A stretch of 64,000 bases of DNA from Chloroflexota bacterium (GCA_029557965.1 JAKQIM010000031.1:1-64000), one strand, 5' to 3'. Counted from the first letter of the stretch, positions 26,283 to 36,089 are shown. The notes: a model not told the origin generated them from the letters alone. Made by a program: numbers and translations.

Positions 26283-27773
26283 TTAGATCTCCTCCATCAT
26301 CCGCTCTGCCGCCAGCCGCCCCGAGATCAGCGCCGTCGGCATCCCCGTCCCGGGGCGCGTGCTGGCCCCCGCAAAATACAAATTATGGTACCTGGCATGC
26401 CGGTTGGACGGCCTGAAGTACGCCAGCTGCGTCAGGTTATGGCACAGCCCGTGCGTCGATCCCTTCACCAGGTTATAGCGCTTGCGCCACGAAAGCGGCG
26501 TAAAGCAGATCTCGAACTTGATGTGCGCCTCCAGGTCCCTGATCCCCAGCAGCGCCAGCCGCCGCATCACCGCTTGCCGCGCCGCCTGCGTCCGCTGCTT
26601 CCAATCCTGATCATCCCCCTCGCTCAGGTGCCCCACCGGCACGATCGCGATCAGCGTTTCCTCCCCTGTCGGCGCCATGCTCGCATCCAGGCGCGTGGGC
26701 GCGTGGATGTACAGGCTCGGGTTATCCGGCAGGTCCAGGTCATCGATGATCTGTTCAAAGTTACGCCGGTAATCATCTGCCAGGAAGAGCGTATGCGGCC
26801 CCAGCGCCGGGTATGGCTGGTCTACCCCCCAGAAAAAGGTGATCACCGAGCAAGAATAGCGCTTCTGCCCCAGCCGCCCCGCCTGCGGATCGCCCGCCAG
26901 CAGATTCTGGTAAATATAGGGCAGGTCGGCATTGCCCAACACCGCCTCTGCCGCCATGAAACTGCCGTCTTCTAAGACCACCCCCTTGGCCTTCTGCCCA
27001 TTCACCTCGATCTTCTGCACCTCGCAATCGTACACCAGCTCTACCCCAGCCCGCTTCGCCATCCCCTCCAGCGCCTCCACCACCGCATACATCCCCCCGC
27101 GCGGGTAATACACCCCGTGCGCCATCTCGGTATAAGACATCATCGAAAAAGTAGCCGGCGCCTCGAACGGGCTCAGCCCCATGTATACATCCTGGAAGCT
27201 GAAGGCTGCCTTCAAGCGCGGTGACTTGAAGAAACTCTGCATATGGCGGTAATGGTTAGCCAGCGGCTTGAGCTGCCACAACAGCGGCACGCTCTCTAGC
27301 CGGAAGAAATCCCCCACCCGCCTGAAATCCACGTTCACCAGCTTTGGCATGGCCTGAGCATAGTGCCGGTGACCCTCTTCCAGGTAGCGCAGGTAACCCG
27401 CAAAGCTCCCCGCCTCCACCGCCTCTAACTGCGCCTGCATCGCCTTCAGATCCGGCGTCAGCGCCAGCCCGCTGCCATCATCGAACACCAGGCGGTAAGA
27501 CGGATCCACCGCCTGCAAGTCCAGCGCATCATCCAGCCGCACGCCCAGCCGCGCGAATTCATCTGCATACACCTGCGGCATAATGAACAGCGTCGGCCCG
27601 GTATCAAACGTATGCCCCTCCCGGCTCAAGCGGTCGCAGCGCCCGCCTGGGCGGGCATTCTTCTCCACCACCCGCACCTCGTACCCGTTCTGCGCCAGGC
27701 GCACCGCCGCGGCCAATCCCGCCAGCCCGGCCCCAATTACCACCACCTTCTTTTTCGTCATCGCCTGCCTCAC
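26283..27773 (-). CDS. crtI: Phytoene desaturase-family FAD oxidoreductase (CrtI)
   Basis: 496 residues. The N-terminal dinucleotide-binding motif is VVVIGAGLAGLAAAVRLAQNGYEVRVVEKNARPGGR. CrtI-type blocks follow (FDTGPTLFIMPQVY, MSYTEMAHGVYYPRGGMYAVVEAL), and the C-terminal signature is LYFAGASTRPGTGMPTALISGRLAAE. These enzymes desaturate phytoene, usually to lycopene or neurosporene, using FAD at the membrane. The ATG at 27773 overlaps the crtB stop (ATGA). Another in-frame ATG lies four codons in. The next-door phytoene synthase makes the pathway assignment firm, though the product (number of desaturations) is not predictable. Confidence 0.92.
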   Translation of the reverse strand: MRQAMTKKKVVVIGAGLAGLAAAVRLAQNGYEVRVVEKNARPGGRCDRLSREGHTFDTGPTLFIMPQVYADEFARLGVRLDDALDLQAVDPSYRLVFDDGSGLALTPDLKAMQAQLEAVEAGSFAGYLRYLEEGHRHYAQAMPKLVNVDFRRVGDFFRLESVPLLWQLKPLANHYRHMQSFFKSPRLKAAFSFQDVYMGLSPFEAPATFSMMSYTEMAHGVYYPRGGMYAVVEALEGMAKRAGVELVYDCEVQKIEVNGQKAKGVVLEDGSFMAAEAVLGNADLPYIYQNLLAGDPQAGRLGQKRYSCSVITFFWGVDQPYPALGPHTLFLADDYRRNFEQIIDDLDLPDNPSLYIHAPTRLDASMAPTGEETLIAIVPVGHLSEGDDQDWKQRTQAARQAVMRRLALLGIRDLEAHIKFEICFTPLSWRKRYNLVKGSTHGLCHNLTQLAYFRPSNRHARYHNLYFAGASTRPGTGMPTALISGRLAAERMMEEI

Positions 27774-28684
27774 TCCTGATTGGTCCTCATCCTGCCCGCC
27801 TCTGGGCTCTCTGCCTGCCCCGGGTGACTCACCAAGCCCATCCAGGCCGCCCAGCCCAGCATCCCCAACCCCCCGCCCTGCTCATATGCTGCTCTCAGCC
27901 GGTACCCACCCGCCTCGATCTGCCCCAGCAGCCCCTCAAAACGGTGCAGGTAAGCAAACCCCGCCACCCGGCAGCGCGCGCTGCCCGCCTGGCTCAACGC
28001 CTTGCGCCCATCGCTGAAGCAATCCCGCGCCTCTGCCACCCGCCCCCGCACCCACTCGCGGTAACCGGCGCAGTCCACTTCCTCTGGCCCAAAGCCGCCC
28101 GCCTCCAGCACCTCTCTGGGGATGTTGTAATACCCAGCCTGCGCGTCATCCACCGCATCGCGCAGCATATGCACGATGTGCGCCCCCTTCACCGCCCGGT
28201 AGCGCCAGGTCCCCTTTGGCGAGCGGCAGTTATGCCCGATGAAGTAGTGCATCGCCTCCGTCACAGCCGAGGCCAGCCAATAGGTATAATCTTCCAGCTC
28301 GCGCCGGCTCACCACCACCCCGCGCCGCTGGGCATCGAACGCCATCACCCGCATCATATTGTGGATGTAGATCCCCAACCCGCTCTTTTCGCCCTGGCGC
28401 TGCCCCGCCAACAACGCCGCCAGCATGGCCTCCTCCTGCGTCAGTTCCCCCAGCGCTGCTCCTTCCGCCAGCCTTTGCTGCCGGTGCACGAATGCCAGCC
28501 GTTCTTCCGCTGGCCTTTCCTCCCCATCCAGCCAATCGTCCACCCACCTGAAGTACGCGTACGCCCGGTACGCATCCCCCACCCGGTCCCGGTCCACCAG
28601 CCACCGCACGGTGGCATAGGTCTGCCTGCTGGCCTGCCGCGTGATCCTTGCCGCCAGTCCAGGCTCAAAAGAAAACGCCGTCAT
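27770..28684 (-). CDS. crtB: Phytoene/squalene synthase family protein (CrtB)
   Basis: 304 residues from ATG 28684, chosen because GGAGGG lies about 9 nt upstream; another ATG at 28699 is possible. It carries both Asp-rich Mg-diphosphate motifs of the trans-isoprenyl head-to-head synthases: YFRWVDDWLD near residue 48 and LRDAVDDAQAGYYNIP near 178. It condenses two geranylgeranyl diphosphates to phytoene, the first committed carotenoid step. Squalene synthase activity is the alternative, but coupling to crtI favours phytoene. The two genes form a compact carotenoid unit, without a cyclase or ketolase in the window. Confidence 0.88.
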   Translation of the reverse strand: MTAFSFEPGLAARITRQASRQTYATVRWLVDRDRVGDAYRAYAYFRWVDDWLDGEERPAEERLAFVHRQQRLAEGAALGELTQEEAMLAALLAGQRQGEKSGLGIYIHNMMRVMAFDAQRRGVVVSRRELEDYTYWLASAVTEAMHYFIGHNCRSPKGTWRYRAVKGAHIVHMLRDAVDDAQAGYYNIPREVLEAGGFGPEEVDCAGYREWVRGRVAEARDCFSDGRKALSQAGSARCRVAGFAYLHRFEGLLGQIEAGGYRLRAAYEQGGGLGMLGWAAWMGLVSHPGQAESPEAGRMRTNQE

Positions 28685-28711
28685 CCTCGTACCCTCCATC
28701 TATATATACGC

Positions 28712-28758
28712 AGCGGCCAGGGCTTGGTTCTCCCCTGGCCGCTTGCTAACACGTGTTA
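28712..28758 (-). promoter_or_regulatory. crtB leader: stable hairpin plus 12-bp palindrome
   Basis: AGCGGCCAGGG (28712-28722) pairs with CCCTGGCCGCT (28733-28743), a perfect 11-bp stem just before the crtB SD. It has no T-run after it. Next to it is the palindrome TAACACGTGTTA (28747-28758), shaped like an operator. It could be the end of the upstream glycosyl operon or control of crtB; the sequence does not decide. Confidence 0.45.
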
Positions 28759-28866
28759 ATGATATCGTTAATACGAATAAATGAGATTAGAAATTCGGTT
28801 TTTTAATTTTTGTAGGAACGAGCCGCCGGCTCCACCATTTCTCTCACGATCCACGATCCACTTTCC

Positions 28867-30726
28867 TCACTTACCCCACCCCGCCAGGCACCCGTACTGA
28901 AAGACCAGGTCTTGCTCCACCGCCACATCGTTCTCATACAGCGGCCCGTGCAAATACTCGGCCCGCAAAGTGTATGCCGCTCGCATGCCGCTTTCCCCTG
29001 CCTCGGGCCCCGCCCGGATGATCAGCTCATAATACTTCCCCCCCGATTTCCAGTCCGGCGCCATCGAGATCACAAACCAGTTTTGCTCCGGCAGCATACG
29101 GTTGCCGATCACCTCTTGATAGACCACCACATCCGCTTCCGTATCGTATAACAAGAACTCGGTCGTCCCTGCTTCATCTGCACCCGAGCTGTCCACCCAA
29201 AAACGCAGCTCTTTCATCCCATTGCATTCCGGTTGCAAAACCTGCCGCAGCCAAAATTGTCCTGAAATAGGCTCAGAGTAACGCTCATTCGGGGACCAAT
29301 TTTTGTACCGCGGCTGGTAACATAGCCCCGGCTGGTAATAGCTTGTTCCACAAGGCACATGGTACGCCAGCCCAATTCCCACGACAAAAGTCATCAGGCT
29401 CAACAAGCCCAAGGCCGGCGCCCCCCACCTCAGCCAGGCCGGTCCTCGCCCGCCCTTCAAAACCGGTATCCCAACCAGGGCCAGGAACAACAGCGGCAGC
29501 ACCATCCCAAAGTAGCGCCCCTGTACCCCCAGGATCGTGCTGCTGCCCACCGGCGTATATGACACATACAAAGAACCCACGCTTGCCAGGTAAGCCGCCC
29601 CAAAGACCAGCGCCAGCCCGCCGCGCGTTCGCCGGTCAGGAATACCGCCCGCCGGGTCCAATACAGCCAGCCCCAGGGCCAACAGGTACAGCACGTACGT
29701 TATCGCCGGAACAGGCCAATAACCATACCCTGTCGCCGCAATCCAATCCCGCACGTAACCCGGCCCCTGCAGAAAAATGTCTTGTATCACCGTCCCTGCA
29801 AAAGCCAACGGTTGTGAGACGATATAGCCCAACTGCCCCATCGGGTCAGCCCCAACCAGGGCATACTTGTAGTGAGCATAAGCCAGCAGATTCCACCCCC
29901 CCACTACGATCACCCCCAAAACCAGGGCCACCGCCACCAACCCAACATAGCTTCTTCGATTCGGAAACTTCGCCGGCGAGATCAACAAAAAGGGCAGCAT
30001 CGCCAGGGGAACCAGGTTGACCTTGGTCATATACAACAGCAGCAGCAGCAAAACCAGCCCCCACCATTCTCGCCCACCGATTTTTGAACGCCTGGCGGCA
30101 TCTAAGCTGCCCGCCATGAACAAGAAACCAATCCCGTTCGAAACCGGGTCTGCCCCCACTATCGCCGCTTGCATCACCATCGTCGGCGCGATCGCCAGGA
30201 TCGTCACCACCCACTTTCCAAACGGCATCACCCGCACCGCCAGCCACGCCAACACCGTGTAGCTCAGCAAACCCGCCATGCGGGTAAGGATATACACCGG
30301 AATCGCCGGCAGGGTCCCCGTTTGCCCCACGCTTCGCATCACCACCGCTTGCGGCAGCAGCAGCAGCGGCGAATATACCGACCGGGTTTCCAGGTCTTCA
30401 TCTGTATACCCCAGGCCGTCCATCGCCAGCTCGCCATACTTCTGGTAAAAATCGTCCTTCACCGGGCGCACCAGCGGGGGCCTGCGGTAAGAAAGCTCCC
30501 AATAGATCGCCGGGAAGGGGTTCTGCTCGCGCGGCACCTCATTTGGGATGAAATACAGCGCCGCCATATCCCACACCCGGATCATATGCGTTTCTTCGTC
30601 CGTTCCCCCACCAATCGGCACGATCAATGCCGTCGGAATTCCCATCGCCAGCAGCCCCAACACCAGCACCGCCTCGGGCCACGAGAAGTGGAGTAATCGC
30701 TTTCTCCGTTTCATAATCCGCAGCAT
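28867..30726 (-). CDS. DUF2142-type polytopic membrane protein, putative GT-C glycosyltransferase
   Basis: 619 residues from ATG 30726, where GAGGGGAAG forms an SD; a longer frame upstream overlaps the preceding gene. About 12 membrane spans fill residues 15-470. A first extracytoplasmic loop carries GGTDEETHMIRVWDMA, with the acidic pair typical of GT-C enzymes, and a soluble C-terminal domain follows. The DUF2142 pattern (SPLLLLPQAVVM, GVQGRYFGMVLPLLFL) is recognisable. Such proteins probably transfer a lipid-linked sugar outside the membrane. It is the last of three tightly packed genes after GT2 and DUF2304. Confidence 0.8.
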   Translation of the reverse strand: MLRIMKRRKRLLHFSWPEAVLVLGLLAMGIPTALIVPIGGGTDEETHMIRVWDMAALYFIPNEVPREQNPFPAIYWELSYRRPPLVRPVKDDFYQKYGELAMDGLGYTDEDLETRSVYSPLLLLPQAVVMRSVGQTGTLPAIPVYILTRMAGLLSYTVLAWLAVRVMPFGKWVVTILAIAPTMVMQAAIVGADPVSNGIGFLFMAGSLDAARRSKIGGREWWGLVLLLLLLYMTKVNLVPLAMLPFLLISPAKFPNRRSYVGLVAVALVLGVIVVGGWNLLAYAHYKYALVGADPMGQLGYIVSQPLAFAGTVIQDIFLQGPGYVRDWIAATGYGYWPVPAITYVLYLLALGLAVLDPAGGIPDRRTRGGLALVFGAAYLASVGSLYVSYTPVGSSTILGVQGRYFGMVLPLLFLALVGIPVLKGGRGPAWLRWGAPALGLLSLMTFVVGIGLAYHVPCGTSYYQPGLCYQPRYKNWSPNERYSEPISGQFWLRQVLQPECNGMKELRFWVDSSGADEAGTTEFLLYDTEADVVVYQEVIGNRMLPEQNWFVISMAPDWKSGGKYYELIIRAGPEAGESGMRAAYTLRAEYLHGPLYENDVAVEQDLVFQYGCLAGWGK

Positions 30727-30733
30727 CTTCCCC

Positions 30734-31129
30734 TCACGCCGCCCCGTGGTACCAGCGCCCTTCCGGCCCATCATCCCCGCCCTGGCCTTTCTCTGCCAGG
30801 CTTTCCCCTTCACCTGCTTGTGCTTTCAGGATCGCAATCTCTCGTGCCGCCAGGGTGACCATTTTGAGCAAACGGTTTTGTTCACCCAGCGTGTACACAA
30901 AATAATACAAGTTGAAGATCACCAATAGATACAAGATCAGGTCAGCCCCGCGCCCAAATCCAACCATATTCGCCAGCTTCGTGGTCAACTCAGGCATAAA
31001 AACGAACAGCATCCCCAACCCCAACAGCAGCACGATCAGGATGCGGATCGAAGTCAAATTCTTCAAACGCAAGATATACAGCATCAACAAGAATAAGAAG
31101 CATAAGATCAAGAATTGCCCTATGTGCAT
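30734..31129 (-). CDS. DUF2304 small membrane protein
   Basis: 131 residues with three hydrophobic segments (FLILCFLFLLMLYIL, ILIVLLLGLGMLFVF, LILYLLVIFNLYYFVYTL), followed by a basic amphipathic helix and an acidic/Gly tail. This is the layout of the DUF2304 family. Members almost always follow a GT2 dolichyl-phosphate-mannose-synthase-like gene, as here (1-nt gap), and may anchor or assist it. The stop lies 7 nt before the DUF2142 gene. Confidence 0.82.
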   Translation of the reverse strand: MHIGQFLILCFLFLLMLYILRLKNLTSIRILIVLLLGLGMLFVFMPELTTKLANMVGFGRGADLILYLLVIFNLYYFVYTLGEQNRLLKMVTLAAREIAILKAQAGEGESLAEKGQGGDDGPEGRWYHGAA

Positions 31130-31130
31130 G

Positions 31131-31823
31131 TTATTTCAAGCCTCCCACCAGGGTATCCCACACAATATCAATTGCATTCCAGATCGACTGGCCCTTTTGC
31201 ATCGAATACGGCGTATAGCGCACCGTCACCGGCACCTCCATATACATCATCTTCAGCTTGCTGATTTGAGCCAGGATTTCACTGGCATGCGACATGCGGT
31301 TTTGTGTCAGGTGGATCCGTCGCGCTGCCGGCGCCGTAAAGGCGCGCACCCCGTTATGCGTATCGCTCACCTCCAACCGGGTCAGCAGCTTCGTCAGCCA
31401 GGTTGCCAGCTTAAGCACCCAATACCGGCTCTTGCGGATCCCGCTCAGGCGCGCCTCATCCCCGAACCGGGTTCCCAGCGCCACCTCCACGTTCGATTTT
31501 TCAAGCGCATCCACCAGCCTAAAAATATCCTGCGGGTCGTGCTGCCCATCCGCATCAAAGGTCACAAGATACCGGCAGTCCGGCTGCCTCAGAGCAAAGG
31601 TCATCCCGGTTTGCAAGGCCGCCCCCTGCCCCAGGTTAAAGGGGTGTTTCAGCACATACACCGGGTAACCCAAAGCAATCTCTGCCGTTTCATCCGCCGA
31701 GCCATCGTCCACCACCACCACCCGCACCTCCTGCGTCACCAATTCTTCCAGGATCTTACCGATCACCGTACCTTCGTTATACGATGGCACAATCACAAAA
31801 ATGTGTTTGGGTAAAATGGACAT
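31131..31823 (-). CDS. Family 2 glycosyltransferase, polyprenyl-phosphate sugar synthase-like
   Basis: 230 residues from ATG 31823. The GT-A fold shows IFVIVPSYNEGTVIGKIL, VVVVDDGSADET and the DxD-type metal site VTFDADGQHDPQD. It ends in NAIDIVWDTLVGGL with no membrane anchor of its own. Enzymes of this group load a sugar from a nucleotide donor onto polyprenyl phosphate on the cytosolic face; DUF2304 and DUF2142 partners then place it outside. TATAAT (31836-31831) ends seven nt before the ATG, arguing for this start and a leaderless mRNA rather than an ATG 21 nt upstream. Confidence 0.9.
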   Translation of the reverse strand: MSILPKHIFVIVPSYNEGTVIGKILEELVTQEVRVVVVDDGSADETAEIALGYPVYVLKHPFNLGQGAALQTGMTFALRQPDCRYLVTFDADGQHDPQDIFRLVDALEKSNVEVALGTRFGDEARLSGIRKSRYWVLKLATWLTKLLTRLEVSDTHNGVRAFTAPAARRIHLTQNRMSHASEILAQISKLKMMYMEVPVTVRYTPYSMQKGQSIWNAIDIVWDTLVGGLK

Positions 31824-31969
31824 AGCTTTTATTATACCTTCCATTCATCCCACATCCTTCCCAGCCGGGGTGAGGTTCTTCTGTTGCTAAGCCATCGTTA
31901 ATATGATAATATATATCCAATTTATTACATTAACCACTCATCTTTCCTGATCCTCCAAAGGAGAATAAA

Positions 31970-34900
31970 ATGAAAATCAGGCTCTTTACCCTCCTCACCT
32001 TCATTGTTGTTCTGGCGTTAGCGGTTATGCCGCTGCCGGCCCGGGCCTCAGGCGACACCCCCGAAACCCTCCGCGAACAAGCCTTGGCCCTTGAGCCCGC
32101 CACTGCTGCCGTGGCAACCACGGCTGCCACGGCAACCACGGCTGCCACGGCAACTACGGCTGCCACGGCAACTACGGCTGCCGCGGCAACTACGGCTGCC
32201 GCCGCCGCTTCCGACTACCCCCTCTTCATCGGCGTTGACGACACAACCCTCTCCACCTACCGCATCAATCCTGCCACTGCCGGCAGCATTCCCGCCTTCA
32301 CTGGCTACCAGGTTTGGGGCGCCGCCTACGACCCGGTGAACGACCGCGTTTTCTTCAACAACAACGCCGCCCTGTATCAATGGTCGCCCGATGGCGCCGT
32401 CACCTTCCTTGGCAGCATCACCCATGCCTCCTCCAGTTTCGCTGCCGTCGGCCTGGCATACTACGATGGTGTTCTCTACGCTGTGAACAATACGAACGAT
32501 GAGGCCGTTTACAGCATTGATCTGACCACCTTCGAAGCCACTCTGGTCATTAATTACCCCAATGTCGAATTCGATCTAGGCGGCCTAGCCGCCGATCCCA
32601 GAACCGGCCTGCTCTACGCCACCAATGATGACACTGATCTCCTGGGGGTCGGCCTCTACCGCATCAATTGGGATGCCACCCTCACCCTCATCGCCCCCTA
32701 CCCGGTTGGCCAAACCGATATCGACGGCCTCGCCATCAGCGAGGCCGGCATCGCTTACCTCATCACCGATGAGCCCGGCTTCACTTACGTCTACGATTTG
32801 AATACCTCCACCTACCTGGCCCCCATTGCCAACCCCTGGACCACCAGCGAAGTTTTCTCAGCCGGCGCCTGGATCTGGGGCGATCCATCCATCACCCTCG
32901 CCACCACCGTCGGCACAGACCCCAATCTCTGCGCCCCCACCGGTGCCCTGGTAGTTGACCCCGGCACACAAGTCACCTACTGCTACACCGTCCAGAATAC
33001 GGGTGAACGCACCCTCACCCTCCACACCCTCGATAGCAGCCTGTCGGGGGTCATCTTGAATGCCTTCCCCTTCACCCTCTTGCCCGGCGCCTCCGCTTTT
33101 CTCACCCAAACCGAAACCATCCTCACCGACACCGTCAACACTGCCGCCTGGACCGCCTTCAACACCGGTATGTCTTATTTATATGACGACACTGTCGCCT
33201 TTCCCTTCACCGATATCAGCACCACCGGCACCCCCCTCAACCTGGCCGATGAAAGCGCAGACAATCTCACCCTGCCCTTCTGGTTCACCTTCTATGGGGT
33301 CAGCTCCAACCAGGTACGCGTGGGCAATAACGGTGCCCTGCTCTTCAACGCATCCAGCGGCACCATCACTTTCGCAAATTCAAATTTACCCTCCGCCGCC
33401 CTACCCCTCGCCATCTTCCCCTTCTGGGATGATATCGACGATGACACGGGCAATGTCTTTTACGAAACCCGCGGCCAATCGCCCGAGCGCACCTTCATCA
33501 TCCAATGGCACGACCGCCCGCATTTCCCCAGTACCGGCAGTGCCACCTTCCAGGTCATCCTCTTCGAAGGCACCAACCACATTCTCTTCCGCTACGTAGA
33601 CTTGAACTTTGGCCATGCCGGCTATGATTACGGCGCATCCGCCACAGTTGGCCTCAATAAAGACGCTACCACCGCCGTCCAGTACTCGTTCAACACCGCC
33701 TCCCTGGCCGATGGCCTGAGCATCCTCTGGACCCCCACCCAATCGGCATCTGCCAGTGATGCCGCCGCCGTCACCCTGCGCCGGCCCGAGATCCTGGCCG
33801 CCCCATCCAACATTGTCACCAGCCAGGTCCTCGGCACCTCCGCAAACTACACCCTCACCATCCAAAACGTCGGCGGCGGCCTGCTCCAGTGGCAGGTCGG
33901 CGAAGTCGATGGCGCCGCACTCCTGCAAACCCCGCCGCCCGCCCCATCCGCCGCCCCCGCCGCACATCCTTCTGCATTCCTCACCGGCACCCTGGCAGCC
34001 GGCCCCATCCTTCCCCAAGCACCTGCCAGCCCCGCTCCATCGGGTAACCCCGCTCCATCGGGTAACCCCGCCTCACCGGGTAGCCCTGTTTCACCGGGCA
34101 GCCCTGTTTCACCGGGTAACCCTTCGCCCCCCCTTGCTCTCCCTGCTTCTCTCTCCCTCAGCGATGCCCTGGCAGCCGGGCTCATTCCTCCCCAGCCCGC
34201 CGCCAACTTACCCGCGCTGGTTCATCCGCAGTCCAGCCCCGATCTACCGGCCAGCCCCGGGGTCGTCTTCTATGCCACCCGCCAGCTCTTTAATGCTTAC
34301 AACCCCGCCCTGCCCATAGAAGACTTCGAAGATACGTCCTGGCTCGATAACACTGTCATCTCTTGCCCCGCCCCCTTCAATGCCGCCACCAACAACGCCT
34401 GCCTGACCCCTGGCGTCATCCTGCCCGGGGTCAGCTTCCAGGATAACCCCCTCAACGATTCCGGCGGCGGCTCTCCAAACGGCCTGGCTGGCGTTGGCAT
34501 GGGTTTCCTGAGCGCTCCCAGCAAACGTCTTGTTGCCAACAACTATGCCGATAGTTTCGAGATCCTCTTCAACCCGCCCGTCACCGCTGCCGGCATAGAT
34601 TTGGTACATTATTACGCCAGCCCTGCCACCGTCGATATTGCCCTTTACGACGCCACCGATACCCTCATCCTCACCACCACCGCTTCGGCCACCAACCAGG
34701 GCAGCTTCTGGGGGATCTACTCTGCCACGCCCATCGGCCGCATCAGCATTCAGTCTCAAATGAGCGCCGGCGATGGCTACGAGGGCGTCGATAACCTGGC
34801 CTTTGGCACAGCCGGGCCTTGCAACATCCCCTCCGATATCCCCTGGGCCAGCACCTCGCCCATCACCGGCACCATCCCTGGCGGCGGCAGCATGGATCTC

Positions 34901-36025
34901 ACCCTCACCATCAACACCCTCGGCCTCACCCCCGGCAGCACCTACCCCGCCCTGTTGTGTGTCATCAGCAATGCCTCCAACGCCCCCGTGCTCCCGCTGC
35001 CCATCACCCTATCTGTCATTGCCCCGGCCTACGGCGTAGACATCTCCCCTGACCAGTCCGCATCCGCCACTGCCGGCACCTCCGCCTTCTACAGCCTCTC
35101 CATCACCAACACCGGCAATATCACAGATACCTTTGACCTGAGCGCCTCCGGCCTCTGGGCCGCCAGCCCCTCCCTCCCCAGCATCACCCTCGCCCCTGGC
35201 GCCGCCGGCAGTTTCTCCGTCTCGGTCGCCGTCCCCCTCTCGGTGGCTGATGGCGACACAGACCTCACCACCCTCACCGCCGTCTCCCAGGCCCACCCCG
35301 CCGCCACAGACGCCGTCCAGCTCACCACCACCGCCTTCGTGCCCCCGGTCTACAGCCTGGCCCTCTCCGCCGACCAGGCCGCCTCCGCCGCGGCCGGCAC
35401 CTCCGCATCATACACCCTCTCCATCACCAACACTGGCAACCGCACCGACACCTTTGACCTGAGCGCCTCCGGTGCCTGGCCCGCCAGCCTATCTCTCTCC
35501 AGCATCACCCTCGCCCCCGGCGCTGCCGGCAGCTTCACCGTCTCGGTCGTCGTCCCCCTCTCCGTGGCTGATGGCGACACAGACCTCACCACCATCAACG
35601 CCGTCTCCAGGGCCCAGCCCAGCGCCAAAGCCACCCGCCAGCTCACCACCACCGCCGTCGTGGCCCCCGTCTACAGCCTGGCCCTCTCCGCCCATCAAGC
35701 CGCCTCTGCCGCGGCCGGCACCTCCGTCATATACAGCCTCTCCATCACCAACACCGGCAACCGCACCGATACCTTTGACCTGAGTGTCTCCAGCGCCTGG
35801 GCCGCCAGCCCCTCCATCACCAGCATCACCATCTCTCCCGGCGCCACCGGCAGTTTCACCGTCTCGGTCGCCATTCCCCCCTCCGCATCGGATGGCGCGG
35901 TCAACCTCACCACCCTCACTGCCGTCTCCAGGGCCAACCCTGCCGCCACAGACACCGTCCAGCTCACCACCACCGCCATCGTAGATAGCTACAAGATCTA
36001 CCTGCCCATCACCCTCAAACGTTAA
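31970..36025 (+). CDS. Very large secreted multidomain surface protein
   Basis: 1351 residues behind an AAAGGAG SD. Signal peptide about 1-26 (FIVVLALAVMPLPARA). A low-complexity Ala/Thr stalk (about 47-77) comes from an 18-bp DNA repeat. About 80-300 is propeller-like (YDPVNDRVFFNNNAALYQWSPDG). About 390-590 contains WNDR-like beta sheets (WFTFYGVSSNQVRVGNNG, FWDDIDDDTGNVFYETRG). A collagen-like Pro/Gly/Asn/Ser stretch (about 687-717) is a second 18-bp repeat. A jelly-roll-like region (about 760-945) follows, then three tandem NEW3-like units (about 1019-1338, LSITNTGNRTDTFDLS). It ends in YKIYLPITLKR. Likely a cell-surface adhesin or sheath protein; no catalytic site was recognised. Confidence 0.85.
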   Translation: MKIRLFTLLTFIVVLALAVMPLPARASGDTPETLREQALALEPATAAVATTAATATTAATATTAATATTAAAATTAAAAASDYPLFIGVDDTTLSTYRINPATAGSIPAFTGYQVWGAAYDPVNDRVFFNNNAALYQWSPDGAVTFLGSITHASSSFAAVGLAYYDGVLYAVNNTNDEAVYSIDLTTFEATLVINYPNVEFDLGGLAADPRTGLLYATNDDTDLLGVGLYRINWDATLTLIAPYPVGQTDIDGLAISEAGIAYLITDEPGFTYVYDLNTSTYLAPIANPWTTSEVFSAGAWIWGDPSITLATTVGTDPNLCAPTGALVVDPGTQVTYCYTVQNTGERTLTLHTLDSSLSGVILNAFPFTLLPGASAFLTQTETILTDTVNTAAWTAFNTGMSYLYDDTVAFPFTDISTTGTPLNLADESADNLTLPFWFTFYGVSSNQVRVGNNGALLFNASSGTITFANSNLPSAALPLAIFPFWDDIDDDTGNVFYETRGQSPERTFIIQWHDRPHFPSTGSATFQVILFEGTNHILFRYVDLNFGHAGYDYGASATVGLNKDATTAVQYSFNTASLADGLSILWTPTQSASASDAAAVTLRRPEILAAPSNIVTSQVLGTSANYTLTIQNVGGGLLQWQVGEVDGAALLQTPPPAPSAAPAAHPSAFLTGTLAAGPILPQAPASPAPSGNPAPSGNPASPGSPVSPGSPVSPGNPSPPLALPASLSLSDALAAGLIPPQPAANLPALVHPQSSPDLPASPGVVFYATRQLFNAYNPALPIEDFEDTSWLDNTVISCPAPFNAATNNACLTPGVILPGVSFQDNPLNDSGGGSPNGLAGVGMGFLSAPSKRLVANNYADSFEILFNPPVTAAGIDLVHYYASPATVDIALYDATDTLILTTTASATNQGSFWGIYSATPIGRISIQSQMSAGDGYEGVDNLAFGTAGPCNIPSDIPWASTSPITGTIPGGGSMDLTLTINTLGLTPGSTYPALLCVISNASNAPVLPLPITLSVIAPAYGVDISPDQSASATAGTSAFYSLSITNTGNITDTFDLSASGLWAASPSLPSITLAPGAAGSFSVSVAVPLSVADGDTDLTTLTAVSQAHPAATDAVQLTTTAFVPPVYSLALSADQAASAAAGTSASYTLSITNTGNRTDTFDLSASGAWPASLSLSSITLAPGAAGSFTVSVVVPLSVADGDTDLTTINAVSRAQPSAKATRQLTTTAVVAPVYSLALSAHQAASAAAGTSVIYSLSITNTGNRTDTFDLSVSSAWAASPSITSITISPGATGSFTVSVAIPPSASDGAVNLTTLTAVSRANPAATDTVQLTTTAIVDSYKIYLPITLKR
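32111..32200 (+). repeat. Five 18-bp tandem repeats (Ala/Thr stalk)
   Basis: The unit ACGGCAACTACGGCTGCC, with one or two substitutions per copy, occurs five times head to tail in frame and encodes TATTAA. Such an array can change in number by slippage without breaking the frame. Confidence 0.9.
34031..34120 (+). repeat. Five 18-bp tandem repeats (Pro/Gly/Ser stretch)
   Basis: The unit CCCGCTCCATCGGGTAAC varies to CCTGTTTCACCGGGCAGC, five copies. It encodes six-residue PAPSGN/PVSPGS units, collagen-like in composition but with period six. Confidence 0.9.
35027..35985 (+). repeat. Three ~318-bp repeats encoding NEW3-like domains
   Basis: Units at about 35027-35340, 35341-35658 and 35659-35985 share long identical DNA blocks (for example CACCTTTGACCTGAGCGCCT). 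Units two and three are closest. Each encodes about 105 residues of an Ig-like beta domain, which points to internal gene duplication. Confidence 0.85.
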
Positions 36026-36044
36026 CCCATCCACACCCAATAAA

Positions 36045-36089
36045 AAACATGGGTGGTGCAGGGATTTCTCCCTGGCGCCACCCATGTTT
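36045..36089. terminator. Symmetric hairpin between convergent genes
   Basis: AAACATGGGTGG pairs with CCACCCATGTTT around an inner CAGGGATTTCTCCCTG stem. The outer A and T tracts serve both directions. Confidence 0.8.
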
